Below, one piece after another: positions 33,920 to 49,100 of a DNA stretch of 64,000 bases. The DNA is taken from contig CM065699.1 of NCBI GenBank assembly GCA_017654935.2, forward strand, positions 42,508,029-42,572,028. The letters are read 5' to 3'. This stretch comes from Phymorhynchus buccinoides (lineage: Eukaryota > Mollusca > Gastropoda > Neogastropoda > Raphitomidae). Position 1 is the stretch's first letter; each line of letters starts with the position of its first letter. The notes beneath the pieces were generated by a model that did no database searches, was not told the DNA's origin, and saw nothing but the letters and a program-made list of their open reading frames with translations. The translations under genes were made by a program, and so were the position numbers.

Positions 33920-34075
33920 CTGAAATACAAAAAAAGCACAACAAACGCAAAAGTAGAGCGTAAAAAATGGTAGATCAAGCGGCAGCTCGGCAGCATTTTC
34001 AGCTGGGGATTTGCCTCCTCACCCCTCATGCATAGTCATTAAGTTTTTTGCTTGCTTTTATTGAACTTTTTTTTT

Positions 34076-34477
34076 TTAACCCTTTCAACGCTAGCCATTC
34101 GTCAGCCAAAATTTACCATTAAACTGACCCAGGGCCTGTATTCATGTTGAGATAGCATGAGACTTAGCATCATGCTAACTTAGAAGCTCTTCCAAAAGTC
34201 CTATTAAATCCTATAGGACATTGGAAGAGCTTCTAAGTTAGCATCATGCTAAGTCTCATGCTATCTCAATGTGAATACAGGCCCAGATAGAGAATAGATT
34301 TCGTCCGCAATATTGGGGATTCCTCTGTGACAATGCATAAAATAGGGCCTATCCTTACCTCCCAAAATTAAGAACATAAGGTCACTGGATACCAGACCCT
34401 CATTTGATGCCTTTTAGTAACATGGGTGTCAAATCATTGTGGTGCCAAGAGGCGACAGTGGGCGATGAAAGGGTTAA
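34076..34477. mobile_element. TTAA-flanked MITE, family T1, interrupted by a hairpin element
   Basis: TTAACCCTTTCAACGCTAGCC to GGGCGATGAAAGGGTTAA. It is longer than its relatives because a 153-bp hairpin element (34132-34284) is inserted at the ACTGGGTAGAGAA site. Confidence 0.75.
34132..34284. mobile_element. Near-perfect 153-bp hairpin element
   Basis: GGGCCTGTATTCATGTTGAG...AGCATCATGCTAACTTAGAAG...TTGG-type arms repeat inverted as CTTCTAAGTTAGCATCATGC through TGAATACAGGCCC. The arms are about 68 nt with very few mismatches and a short central spacer (AAAAGTCCTATTAAATCC). It is inserted inside the T1 MITE. Confidence 0.85.
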
Positions 34478-34589
34478 GCACACAAAAAAACACATACACA
34501 CACAGAATATAGTGATTGTTTTGAAAGCACCATTAAAGACAATAATCACCAAACACCACTCAATGGACATAAGGACAATGGCAATAAGA

Positions 34590-34615
34590 ACAATGATAAT
34601 AATAATAATAATAAA
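34590..34615. repeat. (AAT)n microsatellite
   Basis: A short AAT run. Confidence 0.7.
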
Positions 34616-34834
34616 TGAAAGCGACTGTAGTATGATGAGTAGCAACAACCACACTAATAATAATGGTAGCAACAACAATGACCATATCAACAATTATGAA
34701 TTCTGATGATAAGAATAAAGATGATAATACAAATATTGACAACACTAACAATTGTTGTAGAACGGTCAACCGCAAAGACAATAGAAATGGCAGGCATAAT
34801 TCTCATACTTGATAATTAATAACGGTAATACAGT

Positions 34835-34885
34835 GGCACCTCCCTTATAAGACTTTCAAAAATCATTCCAAATGAGGTCAACTTC
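34835..34885. mobile_element. M1 MITE left end only
   Basis: CAGTGGCACCTCCCTTATAA followed by CATTCCAAATGAGGT; no right end follows. Confidence 0.55.
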
Positions 34886-34977
34886 CAATCCCGCTTTATC
34901 AAAATATTTTCACCACGAAAAGTTGCACCCACGAAGATCGGTTTCGTCTCGAACATTTTTGTCACATACAAAAGGTG

Positions 34978-35408
<431 letters not shown>

Positions 35409-35429
35409 TTATTGTCTTCACAATAATAA

Positions 35430-35745
35430 CATATCGTCGGTGAAATTAAAAACCTCGTATTTCGATTTTGTTTTGTTTTTGGGGGGGGGGGGGGGGGGGG
35501 TTAGATACATAGTCAGCTCTCTAATTTTTCCCGCCACCTTCCACCAAAAGCTCGTATCTCTTAACGATTTTCTATCTGGGGTAAATGAGGTTGTGTAAAT
35601 AGAAGAAAAACTCGTAAGTCCCAAATTCAGATCTAGTTAAGGACAAAAAAATGTGTATCTTCGTTCTTTTCAAGTCTACATTTTTTAAAAATAAAAAAGT
35701 AATTTTAACAAAATGCAGGACTAAACTCGCAATGTTCTACGATTT
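35430..35745. repeat. Dispersed repeat, inverted copy of 29905-30295
   Basis: CACCAAAAGCTCGTATCTCT and GTCCCAAATTCAGATCTAG are inverted matches. It includes a G18 homopolymer near 35481-35500. Confidence 0.6.
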
Positions 35746-35990
35746 TGATGGATGATAATGATGGATGACAAGATGTTGGTGATGAAGATGATGATGATGA
35801 TTTTGATAATAATTATGATATGATGATGAAAGATAATGACGACAGTGTGACAATGATAAAAATGATGATGATGATGATGAAAGATGTTGATGACGACATT
35901 TATGTGGGTTTTGATGATGATGATCTTAATCATAGTGACAATGACGACGAAGATGTTATTGATGAAGATAATGATGATAGATGTTACGAC
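35745..35990. repeat. Imperfect (GATGAT)n tract
   Basis: GATGATGAT-rich sequence; open frames here translate as Asp/Met runs and are not genes. Confidence 0.8.
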
Positions 35991-36243
35991 ACGTGTGTGT
36001 GTGTGTGTATATATGTGAGTGCGTGTGTGTGCTTAACATATTTTTTACGTTAATTTGTTTCTATTGATGGTTTATTAACTTATTAATAACTTATTTATTA
36101 TTGTAAACGCTTAGGGCTTATCTAAGATTAAGCACTACAAATGCCCATTATTATTATGTTAATGAAGACGGATGTTTACGACGTTGACAACGGCAATGAC
36201 GGCGATGAAAACGATGACAATACCGATGAAGGCATTCACTCAC

Positions 36244-36362
36244 TGGGGGCAGGTGGTGTTGACCCAGTCCTCTTGCTGAGCCAGAGGTGAGGGTCCCCTG
36301 CCCGTCAGCGAGTCTATCGCGGGCAACACCACGGGCAGGTCCTGGTAAGGCACAGGCACAGC
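36244..36362 (-). CDS. LARS2: LARS2 exon ([14 protein letters not shown])
   Basis: Minus-strand exon of 119 nt, phase 0 in, phase 2 out, with acceptor TTTTTTGCAG and donor CCCCCA|GTGAGT. It encodes [30 protein letters not shown] and EDWVNTTCP. With the upstream exon's VHCEKCK and the downstream CGG it forms the paired-cysteine region (CEKC...CPQC) that separates the editing and catalytic parts in LeuRS. Confidence 0.95.
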
Positions 36363-36433
36363 CTGCAAAAAACATTGTAGAGTAACCAGTAGAGAGACCT
36401 GTAGCATGTGTGCAAGCGCACACACACACACAC

Positions 36434-37804
<1,371 letters not shown>

Positions 37805-39784
37805 ATGACGTATATATACGTCCTCGATAGCGCTTCAGTACTTGCCACCGACGTATATATACGTCCTCTATAGCGCTTCAGTACTTGCCACTGACGTATA
37901 TATACGTCCTCTATAACGCTTCAGTACTTGCCACCGACGTATATATACGTCCTCTATAGCGCTTCAGTACTTGCCACTGACGTATATATACGTCCTCTAT
38001 AACGCTTCAGTACTTGCCACTGACGTATATATACGTCCTCTATAGCGCTTCAGTACTTGCCACCAATGTATATATACGTCCTCTATAGCGCTTCAGTACT
38101 TGCCACTGACGTATATATACGTCCTCTATATAGCGCTTCAGTACTTGCCACAGACGCTATATATACGTCCTCTATAACGCGGCTTCAGTACTTGCCACCG
38201 ACGTATATATACTTCCTCTATAGCGCTTCAGTACTTGCCACCGACGTATATATATACGTCCTTTATAACGCTTCAGTACTTGCCACTGACGTATATATAC
38301 GTCCTCTATAACGCTTTAGTACTTGCCACTCGACGTATATATACGTCCTCTATAGCACTTCAGTACTTGTCACTAGACGTATATATACGTCCTCTATAGC
38401 GCTTCAGTACTTGCCACTGACGTATATATACTTCCTCTATAACGCTTCAGTACTTGCCACTGACGTATATATACGTCCTCTATAACGCTTCAGTACTTGC
38501 CCACTGACGTATATATACGTCCTCTATAACGCTTCAGTACTTACCGCTGACGTATATATACGTCCTCTATAGCGCTTCAGTACTTGCCACTGACGTATAT
38601 ATATACGTCCTCTATAGCGCTTCAGTACTTGCCACTGACGTATATATACGTCCTCTATAGCGCTTCAGTACTTGCCACTGACGTATATATACGTCCTCTA
38701 TAGCGCTTCAGTACTTGCCACTGACGTATATATACGTCCTCTATAGCGCTTCAGTACTTGCCACTGACGTATATATACGTCCTCTATAACGCTTCAGTAC
38801 TTGCCACTGACGTATATATACGTCCTCTATAACCGCTTCAGTACTTGCCACTGACGTATATATACGTCCTCTATAGCGCTTCAGTACTTACCACCGACAT
38901 ATATATACGTCCTCTATAGCGCTTCAGTACTTGCCACCGACGTATATATACGTCCTCTATAGCGCTTCAGTACTTGCCACTGACGTATATATACGTCCTC
39001 TATAACGCTTCAGTACTTGCCACTGACGTATATATACGTCCTCTATAACGCTTCAGTACTTGCCACTGACGTATATATACGTCCTCTATAACGCTTCAGT
39101 ACTTGCCACCGACGTATATATACGTCCTCTATAGCGCTTCAGTACTTGCCACGACGTATATATACGTCCTCTATAGCGCTTCAGTACTTGCCAGCTGACG
39201 TATATATACGTCCTCTATAGCGCTTCAGTACTTGCCACTGACGTATATATACGTCCTCTATAGCGCTTCAGTACTTGCCACCGACGTATATATACGTCCT
39301 CTATAACGCTTCAGTACTTGCCACTGACGTATATATACATCCTCTATAACGCTTCAGTACTTGCCACTGACGTATATATACATCCTCTATAACGCTTCAG
39401 TACTTGCCACTGACGTATATATATGTCCTCTATAGCGCTTCAGTACTTGCCACTGACGTATATATACGTCCTCTATAGCGCTTCAGTACTTGCCACTGAC
39501 GTATATATACGTCCTCTATAGCGCTTCAGTACTTGCCACTGACGTATATATACGTCCTCTATAGTGCTTCAGTACTTGCCACTGACGTATATATACGTCC
39601 TCTATAACGCTAGCGCTTCAAGTACTTGCCACTGACGTATAATACGTCCTCTATAATGCTTCAGTACTTGCCACTGACGTATATATACGTCCTCTATAAC
39701 GCTTCAGTGCTTGCCACTGATGTATATATATGTCCTCTATAGCGCTTCAGTACTTGCCACCGACGTATATATACGTCCTCTATT

Positions 39785-39825
<41 letters not shown>

Positions 39826-40319
39826 CGCTTCAGTACTTGCCACTGACGTATATATACGTCCTCTATAACGCTTCAGTACTTGCCACTGATGTATATATAC
39901 GTCCTCTATGATGCTTCAGTACTTGCCACCGACGTATATATACGTAGCGCTTCAGTACTTGCTACTGACGTATATATACGTCCTCTATAACGCTTCAGTA
40001 CTTGCCACTGACGTATACATACATCCTCTATAACGCTTGAGTACTTGCCACTAACGTATATATAAGTCCTCTATAACGCTTCAGTACTTGCCACTGACGT
40101 ATATATACGTCCTCTATAACGCTCGAGTACTTCAACTACTTGCCACTGACGTATATATACGCCCTCTATAACGCTTCAGTACTTGCCACTGACGTATATA
40201 TATACGTCCTCTATAACGCTTCAGTACTTGCCACTGACGTATATATACGTCCTCTATAATGCTTCAGTACTTGCCACTGACGTATATATACGTCCTCTAT
40301 AGCGCTTCAGTGCTTGCCA

Positions 40320-40382
40320 CTGTCCGCAGGAAAATTATCCTTGTTTTTACGAGGACAAAATAAAAGTTGAGTTGAGTTGAGT
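40320..40382 (+). mobile_element. Short insert with GTTGAGTTGAGT tail (first of three)
   Basis: TGTCCGCAGGAAAATTATCC, TTGTTTTTACGAGGAC, AAAATAAAAGTTGAGTTGAG: resembles the 3' tail of a retroposon with a GTTGA repeat end. The same insert is at 41370-41435 and 44888-44952. Confidence 0.6.
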
Positions 40383-41369
40383 ATATATACGTCCTCTATA
40401 ACGCTTCAGTGCTTGCCACTGACGTATATATACGTTCTCTATAACGCTTCAGTGCTTGCCACTGACGTATATATACATCCTCTATAGCGCTTCAGTACTT
40501 GCCACTGACGTACATATACGTCCTCTATAGCGCTTCAGTACTTGCCACTGACGTATATATACGTCCTCTATAACGCTTCAGTACTTGCCACTGACGTATA
40601 TATACGTCCTCTATAACGCTTCAGTACTTGCCACTGACGTATATATACGTCCTCTATAAGCGCTTCAGTACTTGCCACTGACGTATATATACGTCCTCTA
40701 TAACGCTTGAGTACTTGCCACTGACGTATATATACGTCCTCTATAACGCTTCAGTACTTGCCACTGACGTATATATATGTCCTCTATAGCGCTTCAGTAC
40801 TTGCCACTGATGTATATATACGTCCTCTATAGCGCTTCAGTACTTGCCACTGACGTATATATACGTCCTCTATAGCGCTTCAGTACCTGCCACCGACGTA
40901 TATATACGTCCTCTATAGCGCTTCAGTACTTGCCACTGACGTATATATACGTCCTCTATAACGCTTCAGTACTTGCCACTGACGTATATATACATCCTCT
41001 ATAACGCTTGAGTAGTTGCCACTGACGTATATATAAGTCCTCTATAACGCTTCAGTACTTGCCACTGACGTATATATACGTCCTCTATAACACTTGAGTG
41101 CCACTGACGTATATATAAGTCCTCTATACTTGTACTTGCACTGACGTATATATACGTCTCTCTCGAGTACTTCAACGCTTGCCAGTACTTGCCACTGACG
41201 TATATATACGTCCTCTATAACGCTTCAGTACTTGCCACTGACGTATATATACGTCCTCTATAGTGCTTCAGTACTTTGCCACTGACGTATATATACGTCC
41301 TCTATAGTGCTTCAGTACTTGCCACTGACATTATATATGTACGTCCTCTATGACGCTTCAGTGCTTGCC

Positions 41370-41435
41370 ACTGTCCGCAGGAAAATTATCCTTGTTTTTA
41401 TGAGGACAAAAATAAAAGTTGAGTTGAAGTTGAGC
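41370..41435 (+). mobile_element. Short insert with GTTGAGTT tail (second)
   Basis: Same sequence as at 40320 with small differences; precedes the 41941 transposon copy by about 570 bp. Confidence 0.6.
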
Positions 41436-41940
41436 TCATAATATATGTCCTCTATCAAACGCTTCAGTGCTTGCCACTGACGTATATATACGTCCTCTAT
41501 AACGCTTCAGTACTTGCCACTGACGTATATATACGTCCTCTATAGCGCTTCAGTACTTGCCACTGACGCATATATACGTCCTCTATAGCGCTTCAGTACT
41601 TGCCACTCGACAACTGACGCGATAATAAGTCCTCTATAACGCTTCAGTACTTGCCACTGACTTATATATACGTCCTCTATAACGCTTCAGTACTTGCCAA
41701 CGTATATATACGTCCTCTATATGCTTCAGTACTTGCCTCTGACGTATACATACATCCTCTATAGCGCTTCAGTACTTGCCACTGACGTATATATATACGT
41801 CCTCTATGGCGCTTCAGTACTTGCCACTGACGTATATATACGTCCTCTATAGCGCTTCAGTACTTGCCACCGACGTATATATACATCCTCTATAGCCCTT
41901 CAGTACTTGCCACAGACGTATATATACATTCCTCTATAGC

Positions 41941-42810
41941 CATGGTTCGTGGGGACTTGGAAGAGTGCCAAAAAAGGACCTTAAATTTAAAAGGACCTTT
42001 AAAGGACCAGCAAATTTTTTTAAAGGACCTATTTAAACCTTGTTTGTAGTTGTACTTGCAGACGTGGTGGGCGCAGACCCAGACGCTGACGATTGTGGCT
42101 GAGCAGCTTTTCTTTTTTTTTTTTTTTTTTGGGCTGAGCAGATTCATTTGTTGTTAGTAGTTCTTCTGCTGCTTGCAAAAAAAGTCGGTCACATTGCACC
42201 TCGATTCCGCCTTGTGCCTTCTTTCAGCTTTCTTGTGATTTTCAGTCTTTGCGTGTTGTTTCAGCACCGACTCTCCCATTGACAAGATGTTGATGTTTTT
42301 TTCACAATATGCACAACGAACTGCATGTTTGTTGTCCATCACTTTTCGGACCCAGTCCTTATAAATGTCTTCTCTTAGCCAACGATCCTGAAAGACGAAC
42401 ACTTTCCAGGCATTTTTTACACTTTTTACTTGAAAACAAGCACTTTAGCAGCCGCATGTACGAAGAATTTCAACATGGCGCATAAGATATCTCGCCGAAT
42501 CTAGCGCACGTGACCGGATTTACAGTGACTTTTAAAATTAGATCGTCTGCTCGAAAGAAACAAAGGCGATCGATTTTTAGCAAATTTTATTTCATTTAAT
42601 ATATTTTTTTGAGTTCATTTCTTATCACAAGGTACTTAGTTTTGTTTTTTGGCCCGATTAAAGGATTTTAAACTGACCGCACCAATTTTAAAAGGACCTT
42701 TGACTGATTTGAAAGGACCTCCTTGCTGATATAAAGGACTTAACAGGCCTTTTGAAGACTGATCAATTTCACAGCACTTTAAAGCACCTGAAAGGACCCC
42801 ACGAACCCTG
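41941..42810 (-). mobile_element. hAT-like element fragment with BED-type zinc finger, copy 1
   Basis: The ends CATGGTTCGTGGGGAC and the inverted GTCC-CCACGAACCCTG pair as terminal inverted repeats. The minus-strand frame 42154-42402 encodes RWLREDIYKDWVRKV, then CAYCEKNINILSMGESVLKQ and HAKTENH. The C-x2-C...H-x5-H layout after a W..W helix is that of BED-like fingers at the start of hAT-type transposases. No catalytic region remains. Many AAAGGACC direct motifs lie inside both ends. The left flank is ATAGC and the right flank ATAGCG. Confidence 0.75.
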
Positions 42811-44887
42811 ATAGCGCTTCAGTACTTGCCACTGATGTATATATACGTCATCTATAGCGCTTCAGTACTTGCCACCGACGTATATATACGTCCTCTATAG
42901 CGCTTCAGTACTTGCCACTGACTTATATATACATCCTCTATAGCGCTTCAGCACTTGCCACCGACGTATATATACATCCTCTATAACGCTTCAGTACTTG
43001 CCGCTGACGTATATATACGTCCTCTATAGCGCATCAGTACTTGCCACCAACGTATATATACATCCTCTATAGCCCTTCAGTACTTGCCACTTGACGTATA
43101 TACTTCCTCTATAGCGCTTCAGTACTTGTCACTGACGTATATATATGTCCTCTATAACGCTTCAGTACTTGCACTGACGTATATATACGTCCTCTATAGC
43201 GCTTCACTACTTGCCACTGACGTATATATACGTCCTCTATAGCTCTTCAGTACTTGCCACCGACGTATATTTACGTCCTCTATAGCGCTTCAGTACTTGC
43301 CACTGACGTATATATATGTCCTCTGTAGCGTTTCAGTACTTGCCACCGACGTACATACGTCCTCTATAGCGCTTCAGTACCTGCCACTGACGTATATATA
43401 CGTCCTTTATAGCGCTTCAGTACTTGCCACCGACTTATATATACGTCCTCTATTGCGCTTCAGTACTTGCCCCACAACGTATATATACATCCTCTATAGC
43501 GCTTCAGTACTTGCCACCGACTTATATATACGTCCTCTATAGCGCTTCAGTACTGACGTATATATACGTCCTCTATACCGCTTCAGTACTTGCCACCGAC
43601 GTATAAATACATCCTCTATAGCGCTTCAGTTACTTGCCACTGACGTATATATATGTCCTCTATAACGCTTCAGTACTTGCCACTGACGTATATATACGTC
43701 CTCTATAGCGCTTCAGTACTTGCCACTGACGCATATATACGTCCTCTATAGCGCTTCAGTGCTTGCCACCGACGTATATATATATATGTCCTCTTTAGCG
43801 CTTCAGTACTTGCCACCGACGTTTATATACGTCCTCTATAGCGCTTCAGTGTTTGCCACTGATGTATATATACGTCCTCTATAGCGCTTCAGTACTTGCC
43901 ACCGACGTATATATACGTTCTCTATAGTGCTTCAGTACTTGCCACAGACGTATATATATGTCCTCTATAGCTCTTCAGTACTTGCCACCGATGTATATGT
44001 ACGTCCTCTATAGCGCTTTCAGTACTTGCCACTGACGTATATATACGTCCTCTGTAGCGCTTCAGTACTTGTCACTGACGTATATATATGTCCTCTATAA
44101 TGCTTCAGTACTTGCCACTGACGTATATATACGTCCTCTATAACGCTTCAGTACTTGCCACTGACTTATATATACGTCCTCTATAACGCTTCAGTACTTA
44201 CCACCGACGTACACATACGTCCTCTATAGCCCTTCAGTACTTGCCACAGACGTAATTATACGTCCTCTATGGCGCTTCAGTACATGCCACTGATGTATAT
44301 ATATAAAAAAAAAAAACGTCCTCTATGGTGCTTTTCAGTACTTGCCACCGACGTATATATACGTCCTCTATAGCGCTTCCGTACTTGCCACCGACAATTA
44401 TATATACGTCCTCTATAACGCTTCAGTACTTACCACCGACGTACATATACGTCCTCTATGGTGCTTCAGTACTTGGACACCGACGTATATATACGTTCTC
44501 TATAGTGCTTCAGTACTTGCCACTGACGTATATATACATCCTCTATAACGCTTCAGTACTTGTCACTGACGTATATATGCATCCTCTATAACGCTTGAGT
44601 ACTTGCCACTGACGTATATGTAAGTCCTCTATAACGCTTCAGGTAAGTACGTGCCACTGACGTAGATATACGTCCTCTATAACGCTTGAGTACTTCAACT
44701 ACTTGCCACTGATGTATATATACGTCCTCTATAACGCTTCAGTTCTTACCACCGACGTACATATACGTCCTCTATAGCGCCTTCAGTACTTGCCACAATG
44801 TATATATACGTCCTCTATAGCCCTTCAGTACTTGATCCAATGACGTATATGACACGTCCTCTATAGCGCTTGAAGTGCTTGCCACTG

Positions 44888-44952
44888 TCCGCAGGAGAAA
44901 TTAGCCTTGTTTTTATGAGGACAAAATAAAAGTTGAGGTTGAGTTGAGTATA
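44888..44952 (+). mobile_element. Short insert with GTTGAGTTGAGT tail (third)
   Basis: Same insert as 40320 and 41370; precedes the 45322 transposon copy by about 430 bp. Confidence 0.6.
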
Positions 44953-45321
44953 TTATATATGTCCTCTATAACGCTTCAGTGCTTGCCACTGACGTATATA
45001 TACATCCTCTATAACGCTTCAGTACTTGTCACTGACGTATATATACGTCCTCTATAGAGCATCAGTACTTGCCACCGACGTGTATACATACGTCCTCTAT
45101 AGCGCATCAGTACTTGCCACCAACGTATATATACGTCCTCTATAAGCGCTTCAGTACTTGCCATTGACGTATAGATACGTCCTCTATGACGCTTCAGTAC
45201 TTACCACCGACGTACACATACGTCCTCTATAGCCCTTCAGTACTTGCCACTTACGTATATATACATCCTCTATAGCGATTCAGTACTTGCCACAGACGTA
45301 TATATACGTCCTCTATAGCGC

Positions 45322-46187
45322 ATGGTTCGTGGGGACTTGGAAGAGTGCCAAAAAAGGACTTTAAAAGGACCTTTAAAGGACCAGCAAATTTTTTTAAAGG
45401 ACCTATAAAAAATTTAAACCTTGTTTGTAGAACTTTGTGCTTGCAGACGTGGTGGGCGCAGAGCAGACGCTGACGATTGTGGCTGAGCAGCTTCTTTTTT
45501 TTTTTGGGGGGGGGGCTGAGCAGATTCATTTATTGCAGTTGTACTTGAGCTGCTTGCAAAAAAAGTCGGTCACATTGCACCACGATTCCGCCTTGTGCCT
45601 TCTTTCAGCTTTCTTGTGATTTTCAGTCTTTGCGTGTTGTTTCAGCACTGACTCTCCCATTGACAAGATGTTGATGTTTTTTTCACAATATGCACAACGA
45701 ACTGCATGTTTGTTGTCCATCACTTTTCGGACCCAGTACTTATAAATGTCTTCTCAGCCAACGATCCTGAAAACGAACACTTTCCAGGCATTTTTACACT
45801 TTTTACTTGAAAACAAGCACTTTAGCAGCCGCATGTACGAAGAATTTCAACATGGCGCATAAGATATCTCGCCGAATCTCGCGCATGTGACCGGATTTAC
45901 AGTGACTATTAAAATTAGATCGTCTGCTCGAAAGATACGAAGGTGATCGATTTTTGGCAAATTTTATTTCATTTAATATATTTTTTTGAGTTCATTTCTT
46001 ATGACAAGGTACTTAGTTTTGTTTTTTGGCCCGATTAAAGGATTTAAACTGACAGCACCAATTTTAAAAGGACCTTTGACTGATTTGAAAGGACCTCCTT
46101 GCTGATATAAAGGACTTAACAGGCCTTTTGAAGACCGATCAATTTCACAGCACTTTAAAGCACCTGAAAGGACCCCACGAACCCTGA
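45322..46187 (-). mobile_element. hAT-like element fragment with BED-type zinc finger, copy 2
   Basis: About 95% similar to 41941-42810 by eye, with the same ends and the same position relative to the 43-bp unit. ATAGCG flanks both ends directly, a likely 6-bp target duplication. The minus-strand frame 45526-45723 begins within the zinc-finger region (CAYCEKNINILSMGE). Because both copies sit at the same base of the unit, they probably descend from one insertion copied along with the array. Confidence 0.75.
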
Positions 46188-49100
46188 TAGCGCTTCAGTA
46201 CTTGCCACTGACGTATATATACGTCCTCTATAGCGCTTCAGTACTTGCCACTGACGTATATATACGTCCTCTATAGCGCTTCAGTACTTGCCACTGACGT
46301 ATATATACGTCCTCTATAAGGCTTCAGTACTTGCCACCGACTTATACATTTGTCCTCTATAGCGCTTCAGTACTTGCCACTGACGTATATATACGTCCTC
46401 TATAACGCTTCAGTACTTGCCACTGACGTATATATACGTCCTCTGTAGCGCTTCAGTACTTGCCACTGACATATATATACGTCTTCTATAGCGCTTCAGT
46501 ACTTGCCACTGACGTATATATAACGTCCTCTATAGCGCTTAAAGTACTTGCCACTGACGTATATATACGTCCTCTATAGTGCGTTCAGTACTTCCCACCG
46601 ACGTATATATACGTCCTCTATAGGCGCTTCAGTACTTGCCACTGACGTATATATACGTCCTCTATAACGCTTGAGTACTTGCCACTGACATATATATATA
46701 TACGTCCTCTATAGCGCTTCAGTACTTGCCACCGACGTATATATACGTCCTCTATAGTGCTTCAGTACTTGCCACTGACGTATATATACGTCCTCTATAG
46801 CGCTTCAGTACTTGCCAACTGACGTATATATACGTCCTCTATAACGCTTCAGTACTTGCCACTGACGTATATATACGTCCTCTATAGCGCTTCAGTACTT
46901 GCCACTGACGTATATATACATCCTCTATAACGCTTCAGTACTTGTCACTGACGTATATATACGTCCTCTATAGCGCTTCAGTACTTGCCACTGATGTATA
47001 TATACGTCCTCTATAGCGCTTCAGTACTTACCACTGACGTATATATACGTCCTCTATAGCGCTTCAGTACTTGCCACAGACGTATATATACATCCTCTAT
47101 AGCGCTTCAGTCCTTGCCACTGACGTATATATACGTCCTCTATAACGCTTCAGTACTTGCCACTGACGTATATATACGTCCTCTATAGCTCTTCAGTACT
47201 TGCCACCGACGTATATTTACGTCCTCTATAGCGCTTCAGTACTTGCCACTGACGTATATATACGTCCTCTATAAGGCTTCAGTACTTGCCACCGACGTAT
47301 ATATACGTCCTCTATAACGCTTCAGTACTTGCCACCGACGTATATATACGTCCTCTATAACGCTTGAGTACTTGCCATTGACGTATATATACGTCCTCTA
47401 TGACGCTTCAGTTACTTGCCACTGACGTATATATACGTCCTCTATAGTGCTTCAGTACTTGCCACTGACGTATATATACCGTCCTCTATAGTGCTTCAGT
47501 ACTTGCCACCGACGTATATATACGTCCTCTATAGCGCTTCAGTACTTGCCACTGACGTATATATACGTCCTCTATAACGCTTCAGTAATTGCCACCGACT
47601 TTATATATACATTCTCTATAGCGCTTCAGTACTTGCCACTGACCTATATATACGTCCTCTATAACGCTTGAGTACTTGTCCACTGACGTATATATACGTC
47701 CTCTATAACGCTTCAGTACTTGCCACCGACGTACATATACGTCCTCTATAGCGCTTCAGTACTTGCCACAGAAGTATATATACGTCCTCTATAGCGCTTC
47801 AGTACTTGCCACTGATGTATATATACGTCCTCTATAGCGCTTCATTACTTGCCACTGACGTATATATACGTCCTCTATAGCGCTTCAGTACTTGCCACTG
47901 ACGTATATATACGTCCTCTATAGCGCTTCAGTACTTGCCAGTGACGTATATATACGTCCTCTATAGCGCTTCAGTACTTGCCACCGACGTATATATACGT
48001 CCTCTATAGCGCTTCAGTACGTGCCTACGACGTATATATACGTCCTCTATAGCGCTTCAGTACTTGCCACCGACGTATATATACGTCCTCTATAGCGCTT
48101 CAGTACTTGCCACCGACGTATATATACGTCCTCTATAGCGCTTCAGTACTTGCCACCGACGTATATATACGTCCTCTATAGCGCTTCAGTACTTGCCACT
48201 GACGTATATATACGTCCTCTATAACGCTTCAGTACTTACCACCGACGTACACATACGTCCTCTATAGCCCTTCAGTACTTGCCACCAACGTATATATACG
48301 TCCTCTATAGCGCTTCAGTACTTGCCACAGACGTATATATACATCCTCTATAGCCCTTCAGTACTTGCCACAGACTTATATATACATCCTCTATAGACGC
48401 TTCAGTACTTGCCACTGACGTATAGGGTACGTCCTATATAACGCTTCAGTAGTTTGCCACTTGACAGGATATATAAATATGTCCTCTATAGCGCTTCAGT
48501 ACTTGCCACCAACGTATATATGCGTGCTCTATAGTGCTTCAGTACTTGTCACTGACGTATATATACGTCCTCTATGGCGCTTCAGTACTTGCCACTGACG
48601 TGTATTTGCGTCCTCTATAGCGCTTCAGTACTTACCACGGACGTATATATACGTCCTCTTTTATAGCAACTTCAGTACTTGCCACCGACGGATATATATA
48701 TACGTCCTCTATAGCGCTTCAATACTTGCCACCAACGTATATATACGTACTCTATAGCGCTTCGGTACTTGCCACTGACGTAATTATACGTCCTCTACAG
48801 CGCTTCAGTACTTGCCACTGATGTATATAGAAGTCCTGTATAGCGCTTCAGTACTTGCCACCAGACTTATATATACGTCCTCTATAGGCGCTTCAGTACT
48901 TGCCACTTACGTATACATACGTCCTCTATAGCGCTTCAGTACTTGCCACTGACGTATATATACGTCATCTATAACGCTCAGTAGTTGCCACCGACGTATA
49001 TCATACGTCCTATATAGCGCTTCAGTACTTGCCACAGATATATATATATACGTCCTCTATAGTGGCTTCAGTACTTGCCACCGACGTACGTATAATATAC

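Noticed and set aside
35721..36053. Asp/Met-rich plus-strand frame
   Set aside because: Low-complexity (GATGAT)n translation with no conserved segment.
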